From Phytoactinopolyspora halotolerans (GTDB taxonomy: Bacteria > Actinomycetota > Actinomycetes > Jiangellales > Jiangellaceae), in NCBI RefSeq assembly GCF_010550675.1, contig NZ_JAAGOA010000002.1, forward strand, positions 248,001 to 312,000: a DNA stretch of 64,000 nt, read 5' to 3'. A program made the translations under genes and the position numbers. The notes under the pieces were generated by a model. The model was not told the DNA's origin. It worked only from the letters and a program-made list of their open reading frames with translations, and searched no databases. Below, in pieces: positions 27,674 through 37,378 of this stretch. How positions within the stretch are numbered: position 1 is the first letter of the stretch; every line of letters starts with the position of its first letter.

Positions 27674-28265
27674 CTAGCAGTCTCCTACCCTCGAAAGCGC
27701 GGCCCAGCGTGACCTCGTCGGCGTATTCGAGGTCGCCACCCACCGGCAATCCACTCGCCAAGCGTGTCACATTCAATCCCATCGGTTTGACCAAGCGGGC
27801 CAGATAGGTGGCCGTGGCCTCGCCCTCGAGGTTCGGATCAGTGGCGATGATCAGCTCCGTGATGCTGCCATCCGCGAGGCGCGTCATGAGTTCCTTGATC
27901 CGCAACTCGTCCGGGCCGATGCCTTCGATCGGGCTGATAGCTCCGCCGAGGACGTGGTAGCGGCCACGGAACTCACGGGTGCGTTCGATGGCGACGACGT
28001 CCTTGGACTCTTCCACCACGCAGACGATCGACGGGTCGCGCCGCGGGTCGCGGCAGATCTGGCACTGCTCGTCCTCCGCCACGTTGCCGCAGACGGTGCA
28101 GAACCGCACCTTCTCCTTGACCTCGATGAGAGCCGCAGCGAGGCGGCGCACGTCCTCTGGGTCGGCGGCAAGGATATGGAACGCGATCCGCTGGGCGCTC
28201 TTGGGGCCAACCCCGGGTAGCCGCCCCAATTCATCGATGAGGCCTTGAACCGCGCCTTCGTACAT
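27666..28265 (-). CDS. recR: Recombination mediator RecR
   Basis: 199-residue RecR, the expected length. An N-terminal helix-hairpin-helix ([18 protein letters not shown]), a four-cysteine zinc finger (CTVCG and CQIC, residues 56-71) and a Toprim domain with [10 protein letters not shown] and the [11 protein letters not shown] segment are present. It loads RecA at gaps together with RecF/RecO. It lies downstream of ybaB by 27 nt, as usual. Confidence 0.97.
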   Translation of the reverse strand: MYEGAVQGLIDELGRLPGVGPKSAQRIAFHILAADPEDVRRLAAALIEVKEKVRFCTVCGNVAEDEQCQICRDPRRDPSIVCVVEESKDVVAIERTREFRGRYHVLGGAISPIEGIGPDELRIKELMTRLADGSITELIIATDPNLEGEATATYLARLVKPMGLNVTRLASGLPVGGDLEYADEVTLGRAFEGRRLLDV

Positions 28266-28292
28266 GAGTCGTACCCCTGGGCCTCTGCGTGC

Positions 28293-28760
28293 CTAACCGC
28301 GGGCGCCGGGCGAGGTTCCGTCCGACTCGTCGTCGGAGTCGTCGGTGTCCTCGACAGCGCCGCTGATCTCCGCCGACGCGGCAGCCTGCTGGCCGCCACC
28401 GCCGAACAGACCTTCCAGCCCGCCCGTCCCGCCGAGCATGCCCTCGACTCCGGCGTTGATCGAACCCAGTTGCTCACTGGCCAGCCGCTGAATCTCTGCG
28501 TGCGCGTCCCGGACGGCGGCGACGATGAGGTCGGAGAGCGTCTCCGTGTCGTCCGGATCAACCACCGACGGATCGATCTGCAGCCCGGTCAGCTCACCGC
28601 CGCCGGTCATGGTGGCCCGCACCAGGCCCCCGCCCGCGGAGCCGGTGACCTCGCTCTCGGCCAGATCCTGCTGCGCGGACATCAACTCTTCTTGCATGCG
28701 CTGGGCCTGCTGGAGCAGCTGACCCATGTCGAAACCTTCCGAACCTCCGGGCGGGAACAT
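28293..28760 (-). CDS. ybaB: YbaB/EbfC nucleoid-associated protein
   Basis: 155 residues. The helical YbaB core spans about residues 10-105 (QLLQQAQRMQEELMSAQQDL, then VRATMTGGGELTGLQIDPSV). A Gly-rich and then Asp/Ser-rich C-terminal extension makes it longer than the usual 105 residues. Family members bind DNA as dimers. It normally sits immediately after dnaX; here a TnpB remnant intervenes. Confidence 0.92.
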   Translation of the reverse strand: MFPPGGSEGFDMGQLLQQAQRMQEELMSAQQDLAESEVTGSAGGGLVRATMTGGGELTGLQIDPSVVDPDDTETLSDLIVAAVRDAHAEIQRLASEQLGSINAGVEGMLGGTGGLEGLFGGGGQQAAASAEISGAVEDTDDSDDESDGTSPGARG

Positions 28761-28890
28761 GGTTGGGAACTCCTATGTGCGGGCGACGTCGAACGTTTCG
28801 AGCCTAGGGTCTGCGCGGGAATAACGTCGTCACTCCTGCATTCGGTCACCAGATGCTGGTGGCCCCGGAGCCGACCCGGCCCCGGTCGTG

Positions 28891-29151
28891 CTACACCAGT
28901 CTAGGCGGGTGCCGGTTCGGGTTCGACGGGGTGTGTTCGCCGTCGTCGTTGCGGGCGCGGTCCGCACTGGGTAACGACGATGTCCCGGCTCTTTTCCAGG
29001 CGGTTTGGCAATCTCGTGCGCGTTCGGCGATGTTCACCGTTGCGCTGAGATCTGCATGGGCGGTGTGTCCGCATCGGCTGCAATTGAACTCGCCGCGGGT
29101 GCGGGAGACTCTGCGGTGCTCTCGGGCGATTCGCCGCGCTAGCCGACGGCC
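28891..29151 (-). pseudogene. TnpB (IS200/IS605-type) C-terminal fragment
   Basis: The minus strand reads an 87-codon open frame without a start codon. It contains EFNCSRCGHTAHADLSATVNIAERA, whose central CSRCGHTAHAD is the second half of the TnpB/OrfB zinc ribbon with the following Asn-rich helix. The preceding residues (RRLARRIAREHRRVSR) resemble the mid-part of TnpB, with the intervening catalytic segment and the first CxxC missing. An in-frame stop lies just upstream (29152-29154). No IS ends or TnpA were found. It is a relic and not a functional nuclease. Confidence 0.7.
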
Positions 29152-29225
29152 CTACTGCTGACCAGCCAGTCTATTTCGTGTGTCCTTGCTGACGCGTTGG
29201 GATCGCCTTGGTCGCCGTGTGGGCG

Positions 29226-31499
29226 TTAGGAGTTCTCGGACTCCGAGATCACCGTCGCGCCGAGCGTCCGTGCCAGTAGCTCCTGTTCGGTCTCACCAGA
29301 GTTGTCCAGATCGTCGTCGTCGAGATTGGCGCCATCATTGGTGACCTCGCGGTGTTCGGGCTGCTCATCGGTCGGTACCGATTCACCCCCGTTGGCCCGC
29401 TGCTGGATGGCCGCTCTGGCCGCCGCTGCCCCGCGCGGCGGCGCGGCGGTCTCGGCGGCCTCGGCGGTGGCGTGGCCCGTGGCTGGAGTACCGGTGTCGG
29501 CCGGGTGGCCAGGCTCGGCCGGGTGGCTCGGCTCGGTCTGCGGGGCTGCGGACGCGGCCGCGGGTGCCGGACTCTGATCCGCCGCCGTACCTGGACGGCT
29601 CTCCGGTGGTGCCTGGCCGGCCGGCTGCACGCCGGCAGACGCTGCACCACCGCTCGCCGCCGGTTGCTGGGCGCTGCCGGCTGGGCGTTGCGCCGACCGG
29701 GCGCCGGCCTGCATGCCGCTCTGAGCGCTCTGACCACCTGCGGACGCCGACGGGTCGACGGACGGATCGACGATCGCTTCGATCCGCACGTCGATGAACA
29801 ACACTTCCTTGACGGCCTGCTGGACGTATCGCTGGAAGTCCTCGCGCCGGGTAAAGGTGTCGCGCAGCGTCGGTTGCCGGAAGGCCAGCGTGAGCACGCC
29901 GTCGGCCACATCGGTGACCACGGACTCCTGCGAGATGAGGCTCCATGGCGTGCGCTTGATCTCACGCAGCCGCGCCAGCACCTCCGGCCACATGCGCCTG
30001 ACATCGGCCACGTTGGTCCCGGGAGTGGCACCGCCGGCCGCCGGGGTGCCGCTCTGGGCCGGTGCGGAGGCGCCGGGTTCCGGTTGCGTGGGCGGCGGCG
30101 GTTCCGCCGGCGGGACGGGCTCGCGGGGCGGCGGTGGCTCGCGCGGCGGAACCGGCTCGGCCGGCGGAGGGGGCTCCGCGGGCGGGACCGGCTCGTTCGG
30201 GCGCGGCGGCTCGACCGGTGGCGCCGGCTCGGTGGCGGCCGGACTCGGCGCCGGTTGCGCGGACGCCGGTTGCGCGGCGGTCGGTTGAACGGGCGGTGCG
30301 GAGGTTGCCACGGGTGCCCCGGTACCCGTCAGCCGTCGTTCCAAGCGGTCGAGCCGGGCCTGAACTCCGGATGTGGCATCGTCAGCGCCCGGGAGCAGCA
30401 GACGCGCGCACACCAGTTCGAGCTGGAGACGGGTGGGTGTGGCGCCCTTCATGGCGGTGATGCCTTCGTCCACGACGTTGGCCAGCCGGATGAGGTCATG
30501 CGGGCCGAACTGCGACGCCTGCGTCGCCATCCGTTCGGCCTGGTCCTCTGCCGCGTCGATCAGGCCGTGACTGACGGCTTCCGGCGCGGCCCGGACGACG
30601 ACGAGGTCGCGGAACCGCTCCAGCAGGTCGGTGAGGAAGCGCCGCGGATCGTGCCCGGAGTCCATCACCCGGTCCACCGCCGCGAAGACGGATGAGCCGT
30701 CGTGGCCGGCGATCGCGTCCACCACCTCGTCGAGGAGTGCGGCGTCGGTGAAGCCCAGCAGCTCGACCGCGAGCTGATAGGTGACGCCCTCCTCACCGGC
30801 TCCGGCGATCAGCTGCCCGAGAACGGACTGGGCGTCTCGCGCGGAGCCCGCACCCGCCCGTGCCACGAGCGCCAGCGCGCCCGGCTCGATCGGTACGCCC
30901 TCCTGCTCGCAGATCCACGCCAGGTTCTGTTGGAGCGTCTTGTTCGGGATGAGCCGGAATGGATAGTGGTGCGTCCGGGAACGGATGGTGCCGAGGATCT
31001 TGTCCGGCGCCGTGGTGGCGAAGATGAACTTCAGGTGTGCCGGCGGCTCCTCGATGAGCTTGAGCAGGGCGTTCGCCGCGCCCGGGCCGAGCTGGTGAGC
31101 CTCGTCGATGACGTAGATCTTGAACCTGGACGAAACGGGGGCGAAGTGTGCCTTCTCGCGGAGTTCGCGTGCGTCGTCGACCAGGCCGTGCGTGGCCGCG
31201 TCGAGTTCCACCACGTCAACGCTGCCGGGGCCGTTCGGGGCTAGATTCTGACAGGACTGACAGGCGCCGCAGGGGCTCGCCGTCGGACCCTGTTCACAGT
31301 TGAGCGAGCGAGCGAGGATCCGGGCCGAGGAGGTCTTCCCGCACCCGCGCGGTCCAGAGAACAGATAGGCGTGGTGGATCCGGTCGTTGTCCAGCGCACG
31401 CATGAGCGGCACCGTGACATGCTCCTGGCCGACCACGTCGGCGAACTGCCCGGGCCGGTATGTGCGGTACAACGCGAGGGACGACACTCTGCGAACCAT
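29226..31499 (-). CDS. dnaX: DNA polymerase III subunit gamma/tau
   Basis: 757-residue clamp-loader subunit. The AAA+ core has Walker A GPRGCGKTS, a four-cysteine zinc module (CEQGPTASPCGACQSC), DEAHQL as Walker B, and SRTHHYPF as sensor 1/arginine finger region. After about residue 390 there is a long Pro/Glu/Ala-rich linker with repeats such as PPPPAEPVPPREP, then a tau-like domain (WPEVLARLREIKRTPWSL) and an Ala/Gln-rich acidic end. The SRP RNA gene is directly upstream, as in many actinobacteria. Confidence 0.96.
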   Translation of the reverse strand: MVRRVSSLALYRTYRPGQFADVVGQEHVTVPLMRALDNDRIHHAYLFSGPRGCGKTSSARILARSLNCEQGPTASPCGACQSCQNLAPNGPGSVDVVELDAATHGLVDDARELREKAHFAPVSSRFKIYVIDEAHQLGPGAANALLKLIEEPPAHLKFIFATTAPDKILGTIRSRTHHYPFRLIPNKTLQQNLAWICEQEGVPIEPGALALVARAGAGSARDAQSVLGQLIAGAGEEGVTYQLAVELLGFTDAALLDEVVDAIAGHDGSSVFAAVDRVMDSGHDPRRFLTDLLERFRDLVVVRAAPEAVSHGLIDAAEDQAERMATQASQFGPHDLIRLANVVDEGITAMKGATPTRLQLELVCARLLLPGADDATSGVQARLDRLERRLTGTGAPVATSAPPVQPTAAQPASAQPAPSPAATEPAPPVEPPRPNEPVPPAEPPPPAEPVPPREPPPPREPVPPAEPPPPTQPEPGASAPAQSGTPAAGGATPGTNVADVRRMWPEVLARLREIKRTPWSLISQESVVTDVADGVLTLAFRQPTLRDTFTRREDFQRYVQQAVKEVLFIDVRIEAIVDPSVDPSASAGGQSAQSGMQAGARSAQRPAGSAQQPAASGGAASAGVQPAGQAPPESRPGTAADQSPAPAAASAAPQTEPSHPAEPGHPADTGTPATGHATAEAAETAAPPRGAAAARAAIQQRANGGESVPTDEQPEHREVTNDGANLDDDDLDNSGETEQELLARTLGATVISESENS

Positions 31500-31553
31500 A
31501 GTCCCCTAGGCCGACGCCGTGCATCTGCCACCGTTACGCCAGAGGCGGACAGT

Positions 31554-31648
31554 AGGGACCCCCCGCGCACCCGGCAGAGCCCACTTACCCTTGCTGCCTT
31601 CCGGCCCTGGGGGAGTTCAGCAGGAATACCGCCGCACGGGGGGTCGGC
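31554..31648 (-). ncRNA. ffs: Signal recognition particle RNA (4.5S-type)
   Basis: Minus-strand RNA of about 95 nt. It contains the universal SRP core CAGGGCCGGAAGGCAGCAAG, and the ends pair through GACCCCCC/GGGGGGTC (31557-31564 with 31638-31645). Exact ends are approximate to a few nucleotides. It scaffolds Ffh in membrane protein targeting. Confidence 0.93.
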
Positions 31649-31808
31649 GACCAGTGTACCCGGATCTGCGCGCAGATCCATCCGCCCACCGCACGGCGGC
31701 TACCTGTCGCCATCAACGCTGCTCAGCGCCGTCGATCACACGTGCCCGTGGTCGGCTCGGCGGGAGCCGATTTCAGGGTCGGCCGGATCGTCGGATACGC
31801 TCTTCGGC

Positions 31809-31893
31809 GGAGGATTCGCCTAGTGGCCTAGGGCGCACGCTTGGAAAGCGTGTTGGGGGCAACCCCTCGCGGGTTCGAATCCCGCATCCTCCG
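31809..31893 (+). tRNA. tRNA-Ser (GGA)
   Basis: 85-nt class II tRNA. Acceptor GGAGGAT/ATCCTCC, discriminator G, anticodon stem CACGC/GCGTG with loop TTGGAAA (anticodon GGA), long variable arm TTGGGGGCAACCCCT and T-arm GCGGGTTCGAATCCCGC. Confidence 0.95.
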
Positions 31894-32104
31894 CCCACCT
31901 GAACAGGACAGACGCCGGGCGACGCCCGATTCGGGCCGCCCCGGCGCCTGCCCGTCCTCAGATGCAGGACTCGCCGCCCTATTGGGTGTCGCCGACGCCC
32001 TGCTTCATTGATCAACCGATTGTGCGCTTGACGTGCTGTCTCCGGATGCTGCGCTTGGTAAGGTTCGGGTCCGTCCTAGTGCGGTACACGGAAAGAGGTC
32101 GCCC

Positions 32105-32917
32105 ATGAATCGGCTCCGGTCGGCACTCTGGCTGCCACTGTTCGACGAAGTCGCCCATCCGCGGGTCGTGGCGCGCCTGGCCGCCGAGGCGGAGGAGGCC
32201 GGCTGGGACGGCCTCTTCGTGTGGGATCACCTGTTGTGGCGGGAGCCGGTGCGGGAGGTCGCCGACCCGTGGATCACGCTGGCAGCGATCGCCACCGCGA
32301 CAGAGCGGCTGCGGCTCGGCCCGATGGTCTCGCCACTCACCCGTCGCCGGCCGACCAAGGTCGCGCGCGAGACCGCGACGATGGACCTGCTCAGCGGCGG
32401 TCGTCTGATCCTCGGCGTCGGCATCGGCGGCGACCGATTCGGCGGTGAGCTGTCCAAGACGGGCGAGCAGCTCGACGACCGGCAGCGCGGACGGATGCTC
32501 GACGAAGCCTTGGAGATTCTCGCCGCCGCCTGGTCCGGTGATCCGGTGCGTCATCGCGGCGAGCACTACATCGTCGACGACATCGCGTTCCTGCCCCGGC
32601 CGGTTCAGCGGCCCGGCGTGCCGGTGTGGGCCGCCGGCTTCCCGGGCAACCTCAAGCCAATACGCAGGGCTGCACGGCTGGATGGCTTTTTCCCGATCAA
32701 TCTCGAGCACCCGGACCAGCTTGCCGAGGTCGTCGGAACCCTCACCGAGCTGCGCCAGGGGGACATGGCCTCATACGAGATCGCCATCAGCCTCCCGCGT
32801 GGTGTCGACCCCGAGCCATACGCCAAGGCCGGCGCGACGTGGTGGCTGCCGGAGCTCGATCCGGGGGTACGTCTCGACACTGTGCGAGGCGTACTCCGCG
32901 ACGGCCCGCTGAGGTGA
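32105..32917 (+). CDS. LLM-class (luciferase-like) flavin or F420-dependent oxidoreductase
   Basis: 270-residue TIM-barrel oxidoreductase. Characteristic segments are GWDGLFVWDH, the RLRLGPMVSPLTRRRP strand-loop, DLLSGGRLILGVGIG and PVWAAGFPGN. It probably uses F420H2 or FMNH2; the substrate is unknown. ATG 32105 is preceded by AGAGG. It is followed after 13 nt by the methyltransferase gene. Confidence 0.87.
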   Translation: MNRLRSALWLPLFDEVAHPRVVARLAAEAEEAGWDGLFVWDHLLWREPVREVADPWITLAAIATATERLRLGPMVSPLTRRRPTKVARETATMDLLSGGRLILGVGIGGDRFGGELSKTGEQLDDRQRGRMLDEALEILAAAWSGDPVRHRGEHYIVDDIAFLPRPVQRPGVPVWAAGFPGNLKPIRRAARLDGFFPINLEHPDQLAEVVGTLTELRQGDMASYEIAISLPRGVDPEPYAKAGATWWLPELDPGVRLDTVRGVLRDGPLR

Positions 32918-32930
32918 AGAGGCGGTCCCA

Positions 32931-33701
32931 ATGTTCGACTACGACGCCGAGCTCCGCCGCTATCACGACCGGCTGTGGGACGCCCTCGACATCCAACCCG
33001 GCGATCGCGTGCTCGACATCGGTTGCGGCTCCGGCAAGACGACCCGGGACGCGGCCCGAGCCGCTGAGCTCGGGAGCGCGCTCGGCATCGACGTCTCCAG
33101 CCCGATGGTGGCGCTGGCCCGCCGACAGGCCGACACGGAAGGGTTGCGCAATGTCAGCTTCGTGCAGGCCGACGCGCAGGCCCATGCCTTCCCGGTGGAG
33201 CATTTCAGCCTCGGGATCAGTCGGTTCGGCACGATGTTCTTCTCCGACCCGGTCGCCGCGTTCACCAACATCGGGCGGGCCCTGCGTCCGGGAGCGCGGT
33301 TCGTACAGCTGATCTGGCAGGCCGGCGATCGTCAGGAGTGGGATGCCACGATCCGAGCGGCACTCACCGGCGGGCACGTGTCATCGATGCCGGCTGGAAC
33401 GGCCGGCGACGCCTTCGCACTGGCCGATCCGGACGTGGTGGCGGACGTCCTGAACGCGTCCGGCTTCACGGACCTGGACGTCGTCGACGTACGCGAACCC
33501 GTCTACTACGGCCCGGACACCGACAGCGCGTGTGCTGCCGTACTCCAGCTGCGAATGGCGGCGGAGCTGGTCACCGACCTGGATGCCGCATCCTCCCAGC
33601 GGGCGCTCGATCGGCTGCGGGCGGTTCTCGCCGCGCACGATACCGGCGACGGCGTGTGGTTCGACTCCCGTGCCTGGCTGGTCACCGCCCGGCGGCGTTG
33701 A
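32931..33701 (+). CDS. Class I SAM-dependent methyltransferase
   Basis: 256-residue methyltransferase. Motif I is VLDIGCGSGKTT (near residue 24), the acidic loop ends in IDVSSPMVALARR, and VQADAQAHAFPVEHFSLGIS is motif II. The C-terminal half lacks a recognisable substrate domain. Cotranscribed with the oxidoreductase; together they may modify a small molecule. Confidence 0.87.
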   Translation: MFDYDAELRRYHDRLWDALDIQPGDRVLDIGCGSGKTTRDAARAAELGSALGIDVSSPMVALARRQADTEGLRNVSFVQADAQAHAFPVEHFSLGISRFGTMFFSDPVAAFTNIGRALRPGARFVQLIWQAGDRQEWDATIRAALTGGHVSSMPAGTAGDAFALADPDVVADVLNASGFTDLDVVDVREPVYYGPDTDSACAAVLQLRMAAELVTDLDAASSQRALDRLRAVLAAHDTGDGVWFDSRAWLVTARRR

Positions 33702-34207
33702 CGGCCATCCTCGACGCCGCGGTCAACGGTGATGTGCTTGCCCCGCGAGCCAGAGATTCTGTGGAGCGATGTCGCCGGAATGCGCACTACTTGGCGCATC
33801 ATTATTTCAATACGCTGCATTCTATAGTCGAGAATACCGTCCGCAACGACCCTCCGACTCTGGTGGCCCGCGGTAGAGGGGCTGCGCGAGGAGTTTTCTG
33901 TTTCTTCTGGGCGGCAGGATAATTGCCGCTACGCGCCGATTTTCTTGGTGACATTCTCCACCCCTCCTTGTTGGATAGCGTTGCTTGTCCCGGGACTCGG
34001 GCTGTCTCATTTTGGTAACGCTGTGCGTCGTCATACGGAAGGTCGCAAAATCAACGAATCGTAAATATCGACGTTGCCGCCGTAAATGAACTGCAAATAT
34101 CTGCCGAAACGGGCTCGACCAGCGCCGTGGCGTCTGTACGCTGCCTGGACACACGGCCGGGACGTGGCCGTGTCTCATGTGGCGCCGTGGCAAGGAGGCA
34201 ACGGAAA
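33702..34207. other. Low-GC intergenic region upstream of a sugar importer
   Basis: About 500 bp without a gene and visibly richer in AT than its neighbours. It holds a small inverted repeat ATTCT-N7-AGAAT (33819-33835) and an 8-bp hairpin ACACGGCC/GGCCGTGT (34151-34158 with 34166-34173) in the probable leader of the binding-protein gene. These are candidate regulator and attenuator sites, without family assignment. Confidence 0.4.
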
Positions 34208-35488
34208 ATGCGTCGTATGTCGTGGTTCGCGAGTGTTGCCGCAGTAGCCCTCGTACTGACGGCCTGTGGTGATGACGACAATGAAAGCACGACCGAAGGC
34301 TCGGGCGGGTCCGAAGAGGAAGCGTCCGGTGAAGTCGAGGTCTTCACCTGGTGGACCGAAGGCGGGGAGAAAGCCGGACTGGACGGTTTGGTTTCCGTTT
34401 TCTCCGAACAGTGCTCTGATTTCGAATTCGTCAATGGTGCGGTGGCCGGCGGTGCGGGGTCCAATGCCAAACAGGTGCTGGCGTCGCGGCTGCAGACCGG
34501 TGAACCGCCGGATACGTTCCAGGCTCACGCGGGCGGTGAGCTGCTGGACTACATCAACGCCGACCAGTTGGAGGACCTGAGCGGCCTGTACGACGAGTGG
34601 GGACTGTCCGATAGCGTGTCGGAGAACCTGCTCGATGCGATCACCCTCGACGGCGCGATCTACTCGGTTCCGGCGAACGTCCACCGCGCCAATGTGGTGT
34701 GGGCGAACCCGACCGTGCTGGAAGACGCCGGCTTGCCGGCTGAAGCGCCCGCCTCCGTCGACGACTGGCTGGCGGACATGCAGACGCTGCGCGACAACGG
34801 AGTGGACGCGCCGCTGGCGATCGCCACCGACTGGACCCAGACCATGCTGCTCGAGGCGGTGCTGATCGCGGAGCTGGGTCCGGAGGCGTATACCGGCCTG
34901 TACGACGGAAGCACCGATTGGGCATCGGCAGAGGTGCCGGCCGCGCTGGAGAAGTATGGCCAGATGCTGGAGTTCGCCAACGCCGACCGGGCGGGCCTGG
35001 ACTGGCCGGACGCGGTGAACAAGGTCACCGCCGGCGACGCGGCGTACACACTGATGGGCGACTGGGCCGCGGGCAAGCTCGACGCGGACGGGCTCGAGCT
35101 GGACACCGACTATGTGTGGTGGCCCTCGCCGGGGACCGACGGTGTGTTCCAGTGGCTGGCGGACTCCTTCGTCCTCCCGGTGGGCGCGCCCAACCGGGCC
35201 GGGACGGAATGCTGGCTCGAGGTCGTCGGCAGCGAAGACGGCCAGCGGGAGTTCAACACGGCCAAGGGGTCGATCCCGGCCCGCACCGACGCAGACCCGT
35301 CGGACTACGGACCCTATGCGCAGGCGGCGATGGAGGATTGGGCCTCGGACGCCCTCGCGCCCTCGCTGGCGCACGGTTCCGCGGCCCCGGTCGGCTGGAT
35401 CGACGCCGTGAACAGCGCGGTGGGACAGTTCAGCACCAGCGGCGACGTAGGGGCCCTGCAAGAGCAGTTGGCGGCTGCCGCCCAGTAA
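34208..35488 (+). CDS. Family 1 sugar-binding lipoprotein of ABC importer
   Basis: 426-residue extracellular binding protein. Signal peptide with lipobox VLTACG (Cys near residue 19), an acidic/Ser linker, then EVFTWWTEGGEKAGLDGLV and the LQTGEPPDTFQAHAGGEL family segment. AAGGAGG lies about 9 nt before ATG 34208. It is the first gene of an importer with two permeases and no local ATPase, so a shared ATPase is presumed. Confidence 0.92.
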   Translation: MRRMSWFASVAAVALVLTACGDDDNESTTEGSGGSEEEASGEVEVFTWWTEGGEKAGLDGLVSVFSEQCSDFEFVNGAVAGGAGSNAKQVLASRLQTGEPPDTFQAHAGGELLDYINADQLEDLSGLYDEWGLSDSVSENLLDAITLDGAIYSVPANVHRANVVWANPTVLEDAGLPAEAPASVDDWLADMQTLRDNGVDAPLAIATDWTQTMLLEAVLIAELGPEAYTGLYDGSTDWASAEVPAALEKYGQMLEFANADRAGLDWPDAVNKVTAGDAAYTLMGDWAAGKLDADGLELDTDYVWWPSPGTDGVFQWLADSFVLPVGAPNRAGTECWLEVVGSEDGQREFNTAKGSIPARTDADPSDYGPYAQAAMEDWASDALAPSLAHGSAAPVGWIDAVNSAVGQFSTSGDVGALQEQLAAAAQ

Positions 35489-35597
35489 GCACGGGCGGTA
35501 GCGGAGTCTCTGACGTACCTCGGCGGCCCGGGCAGGCGTGAACCGCGCCCGGGCCGCCGGCCCAGACAAGCCAGTCGAATCCGTCGAAGGAGTGCGG

Positions 35598-36485
35598 GTG
35601 CGAAGCCGCATCAGAAACTGGGGTCCTGGCCTGCTGATGGTGGCCCCATCGATCGTCGTCATCGCCGTCTTCGTCTATGTGCTGATCGGGGCGACGGTCA
35701 ACGAGTCATTGACCGATCGGCACACTGCGGCGCCGGCGGAGAACTACGTCGGCCTGGAGAACTATGCGAACCTGCTCGACGATGACCGGTTCATCCATTC
35801 ACTGAAAAACCTCGCCGTCCTGACCGTGGTGTTCGTCACCGGCACCCTCGTGTTGGGCGTGTTGTGGGCGTTCTTGCTGGAGAAGGGGGTGAAGGGCGAG
35901 GGGTTCTTCCGCTCGGCGTACCTGTTCCCGATGGCGGTGTCCTTCGTTGCCTCCGGCGTCGTGTGGCGGTGGCTGCTCAACAGCGCAGAAGGTGAGGGCG
36001 CCGGCGGATTGAACGCGCTGTTCGGCATGGCCGGGCTGGATGTCCTGCAGAACCCGTGGTGGTCTCACCCGGACTGGGGGATGGCCGCGATGGCCGTGCC
36101 CGCGATCTGGCAGCTGTCCGGTTACGTGATGGCGCTGTTCCTGGCCGGGTTCCGCGGCATCCCGAATGAGCTGCGCGAGGCCGCGCGCGTCGACGGCGCC
36201 AGCGAGGCGCAGCTCTACCGTCACGTGCTCTTTCCGCAGCTCTCTCCGGTGGCGCTCACCGCGCTGATCATCATCGGCCACATGTCGATGAAGATGTTCG
36301 ACCTGATCATGGCCGTCTCCGGCGCGCAGTACCTGACCGAGGTTCCCGCCGTGTACATGTGGCAGGCGTTGCTGACCAACGACTACGCCAAGGCGGCCGC
36401 GATCGCCATCGTGCTGCTCGTCGTCGTCGCGGTGCTCGTCGTGCCGTACCTGATCCACAACGCGAGAACGGAGCGTCAGCGATGA
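35598..36485 (+). CDS. Sugar ABC importer permease (MalF-like)
   Basis: 295-residue permease with six helices. The EAA loop is REAARVDGASEAQLYRHVLFP near residue 200. GTG 35598 is chosen because AAGGAG lies 5 nt upstream; an ATG-less longer frame reaches 35538. It overlaps the next permease by 4 bp. Confidence 0.88.
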   Translation: MRSRIRNWGPGLLMVAPSIVVIAVFVYVLIGATVNESLTDRHTAAPAENYVGLENYANLLDDDRFIHSLKNLAVLTVVFVTGTLVLGVLWAFLLEKGVKGEGFFRSAYLFPMAVSFVASGVVWRWLLNSAEGEGAGGLNALFGMAGLDVLQNPWWSHPDWGMAAMAVPAIWQLSGYVMALFLAGFRGIPNELREAARVDGASEAQLYRHVLFPQLSPVALTALIIIGHMSMKMFDLIMAVSGAQYLTEVPAVYMWQALLTNDYAKAAAIAIVLLVVVAVLVVPYLIHNARTERQR

Positions 36486-37378
36486 GCGCCGTCGACACCC
36501 GAGTACCGCAGCCGACCACGCCGACACCGCCGTCGCCTCGCCGCATGGGTCCCGACGCCCGGCGCGTCACGGCGCGCACCGTCCGCTACACCCTGCTGTT
36601 CCTGTTCCTGGTCTTCGTACTGATCCCGGTGTACGTGCTGCTCGTCACCAGCTTCAAGCCCGGAACCGAGGCGACGCTGACCGGAGCCTGGGATCTGCCG
36701 CAGAACTGGACGCTGGATGCCTGGCGAGAAGCCTGGGATGCGCTGAGCCCATCATTGTGGCGTTCGTTCGCCATCGCCATACCCGCCTCGATCGTGTCGG
36801 CGATTCTCGGGTCGATGAACGGGTTCGTCTTCTCCCGCTGGCGATTCCCAGGCTCGGACATCGTGTTCACGTTGTTCCTGTTCGGGATGTTCATCCCCTA
36901 CCAGGCCGTGATGATCCCGCTGCGTCAGCTCACCAGCGATCTGGGTCTGGCCAGCGGCGTGCCCACGCTCATCGTGGTGCACATCGCCTACGGCATCCCG
37001 ATCTGCTCGCTGATCTTCCGCGGCTACTACTCCACCACCATCCCCAACGAACTCGTCGAGGCCGGCCGGGTCGACGGCGCCGGGCTGATCCGCACCTACG
37101 CCCTGATCGTCCTCCCGCTGTCCGCCCCTGGCTTCGTCGTCACGCTGATCTGGCAGTTCACGTCGGTCTGGAACGACTTCCTGTTCGCCATCTTCCTGTC
37201 CAACACCCGGAACGGGCCGGTCACCATCGCGCTCAATGCGCTGGCGGGAGGCCAGCTCACCGACTATGCCGCCAGCATGGCCGGCGCGCTCATCGCGTCC
37301 TTCCCGACGCTCATCGTCTACATCGTCCTCGGCCGTTGGTTCATCGGGGGCCTCATGGCCGGCTCCCTCAAGACCTGA
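36482..37378 (+). CDS. Sugar ABC importer permease (MalG-like)
   Basis: 298-residue permease beginning in the stop of the preceding gene. A Thr/Pro-rich cytoplasmic tail precedes six helices; the EAA loop is VEAGRVDGAGLIRTYALIVLP near residue 196. Its last 61 bp overlap, on the other strand, the 3' end of the xylose-type permease gene. Confidence 0.92.
   Translation: MSAVDTRVPQPTTPTPPSPRRMGPDARRVTARTVRYTLLFLFLVFVLIPVYVLLVTSFKPGTEATLTGAWDLPQNWTLDAWREAWDALSPSLWRSFAIAIPASIVSAILGSMNGFVFSRWRFPGSDIVFTLFLFGMFIPYQAVMIPLRQLTSDLGLASGVPTLIVVHIAYGIPICSLIFRGYYSTTIPNELVEAGRVDGAGLIRTYALIVLPLSAPGFVVTLIWQFTSVWNDFLFAIFLSNTRNGPVTIALNALAGGQLTDYAASMAGALIASFPTLIVYIVLGRWFIGGLMAGSLKT

Noticed and set aside
33338-33922. 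Plus-strand frame across the methyltransferase 3' end
   Set aside because: It is the +1 shadow of the methyltransferase and continues into AT-rich non-coding DNA.
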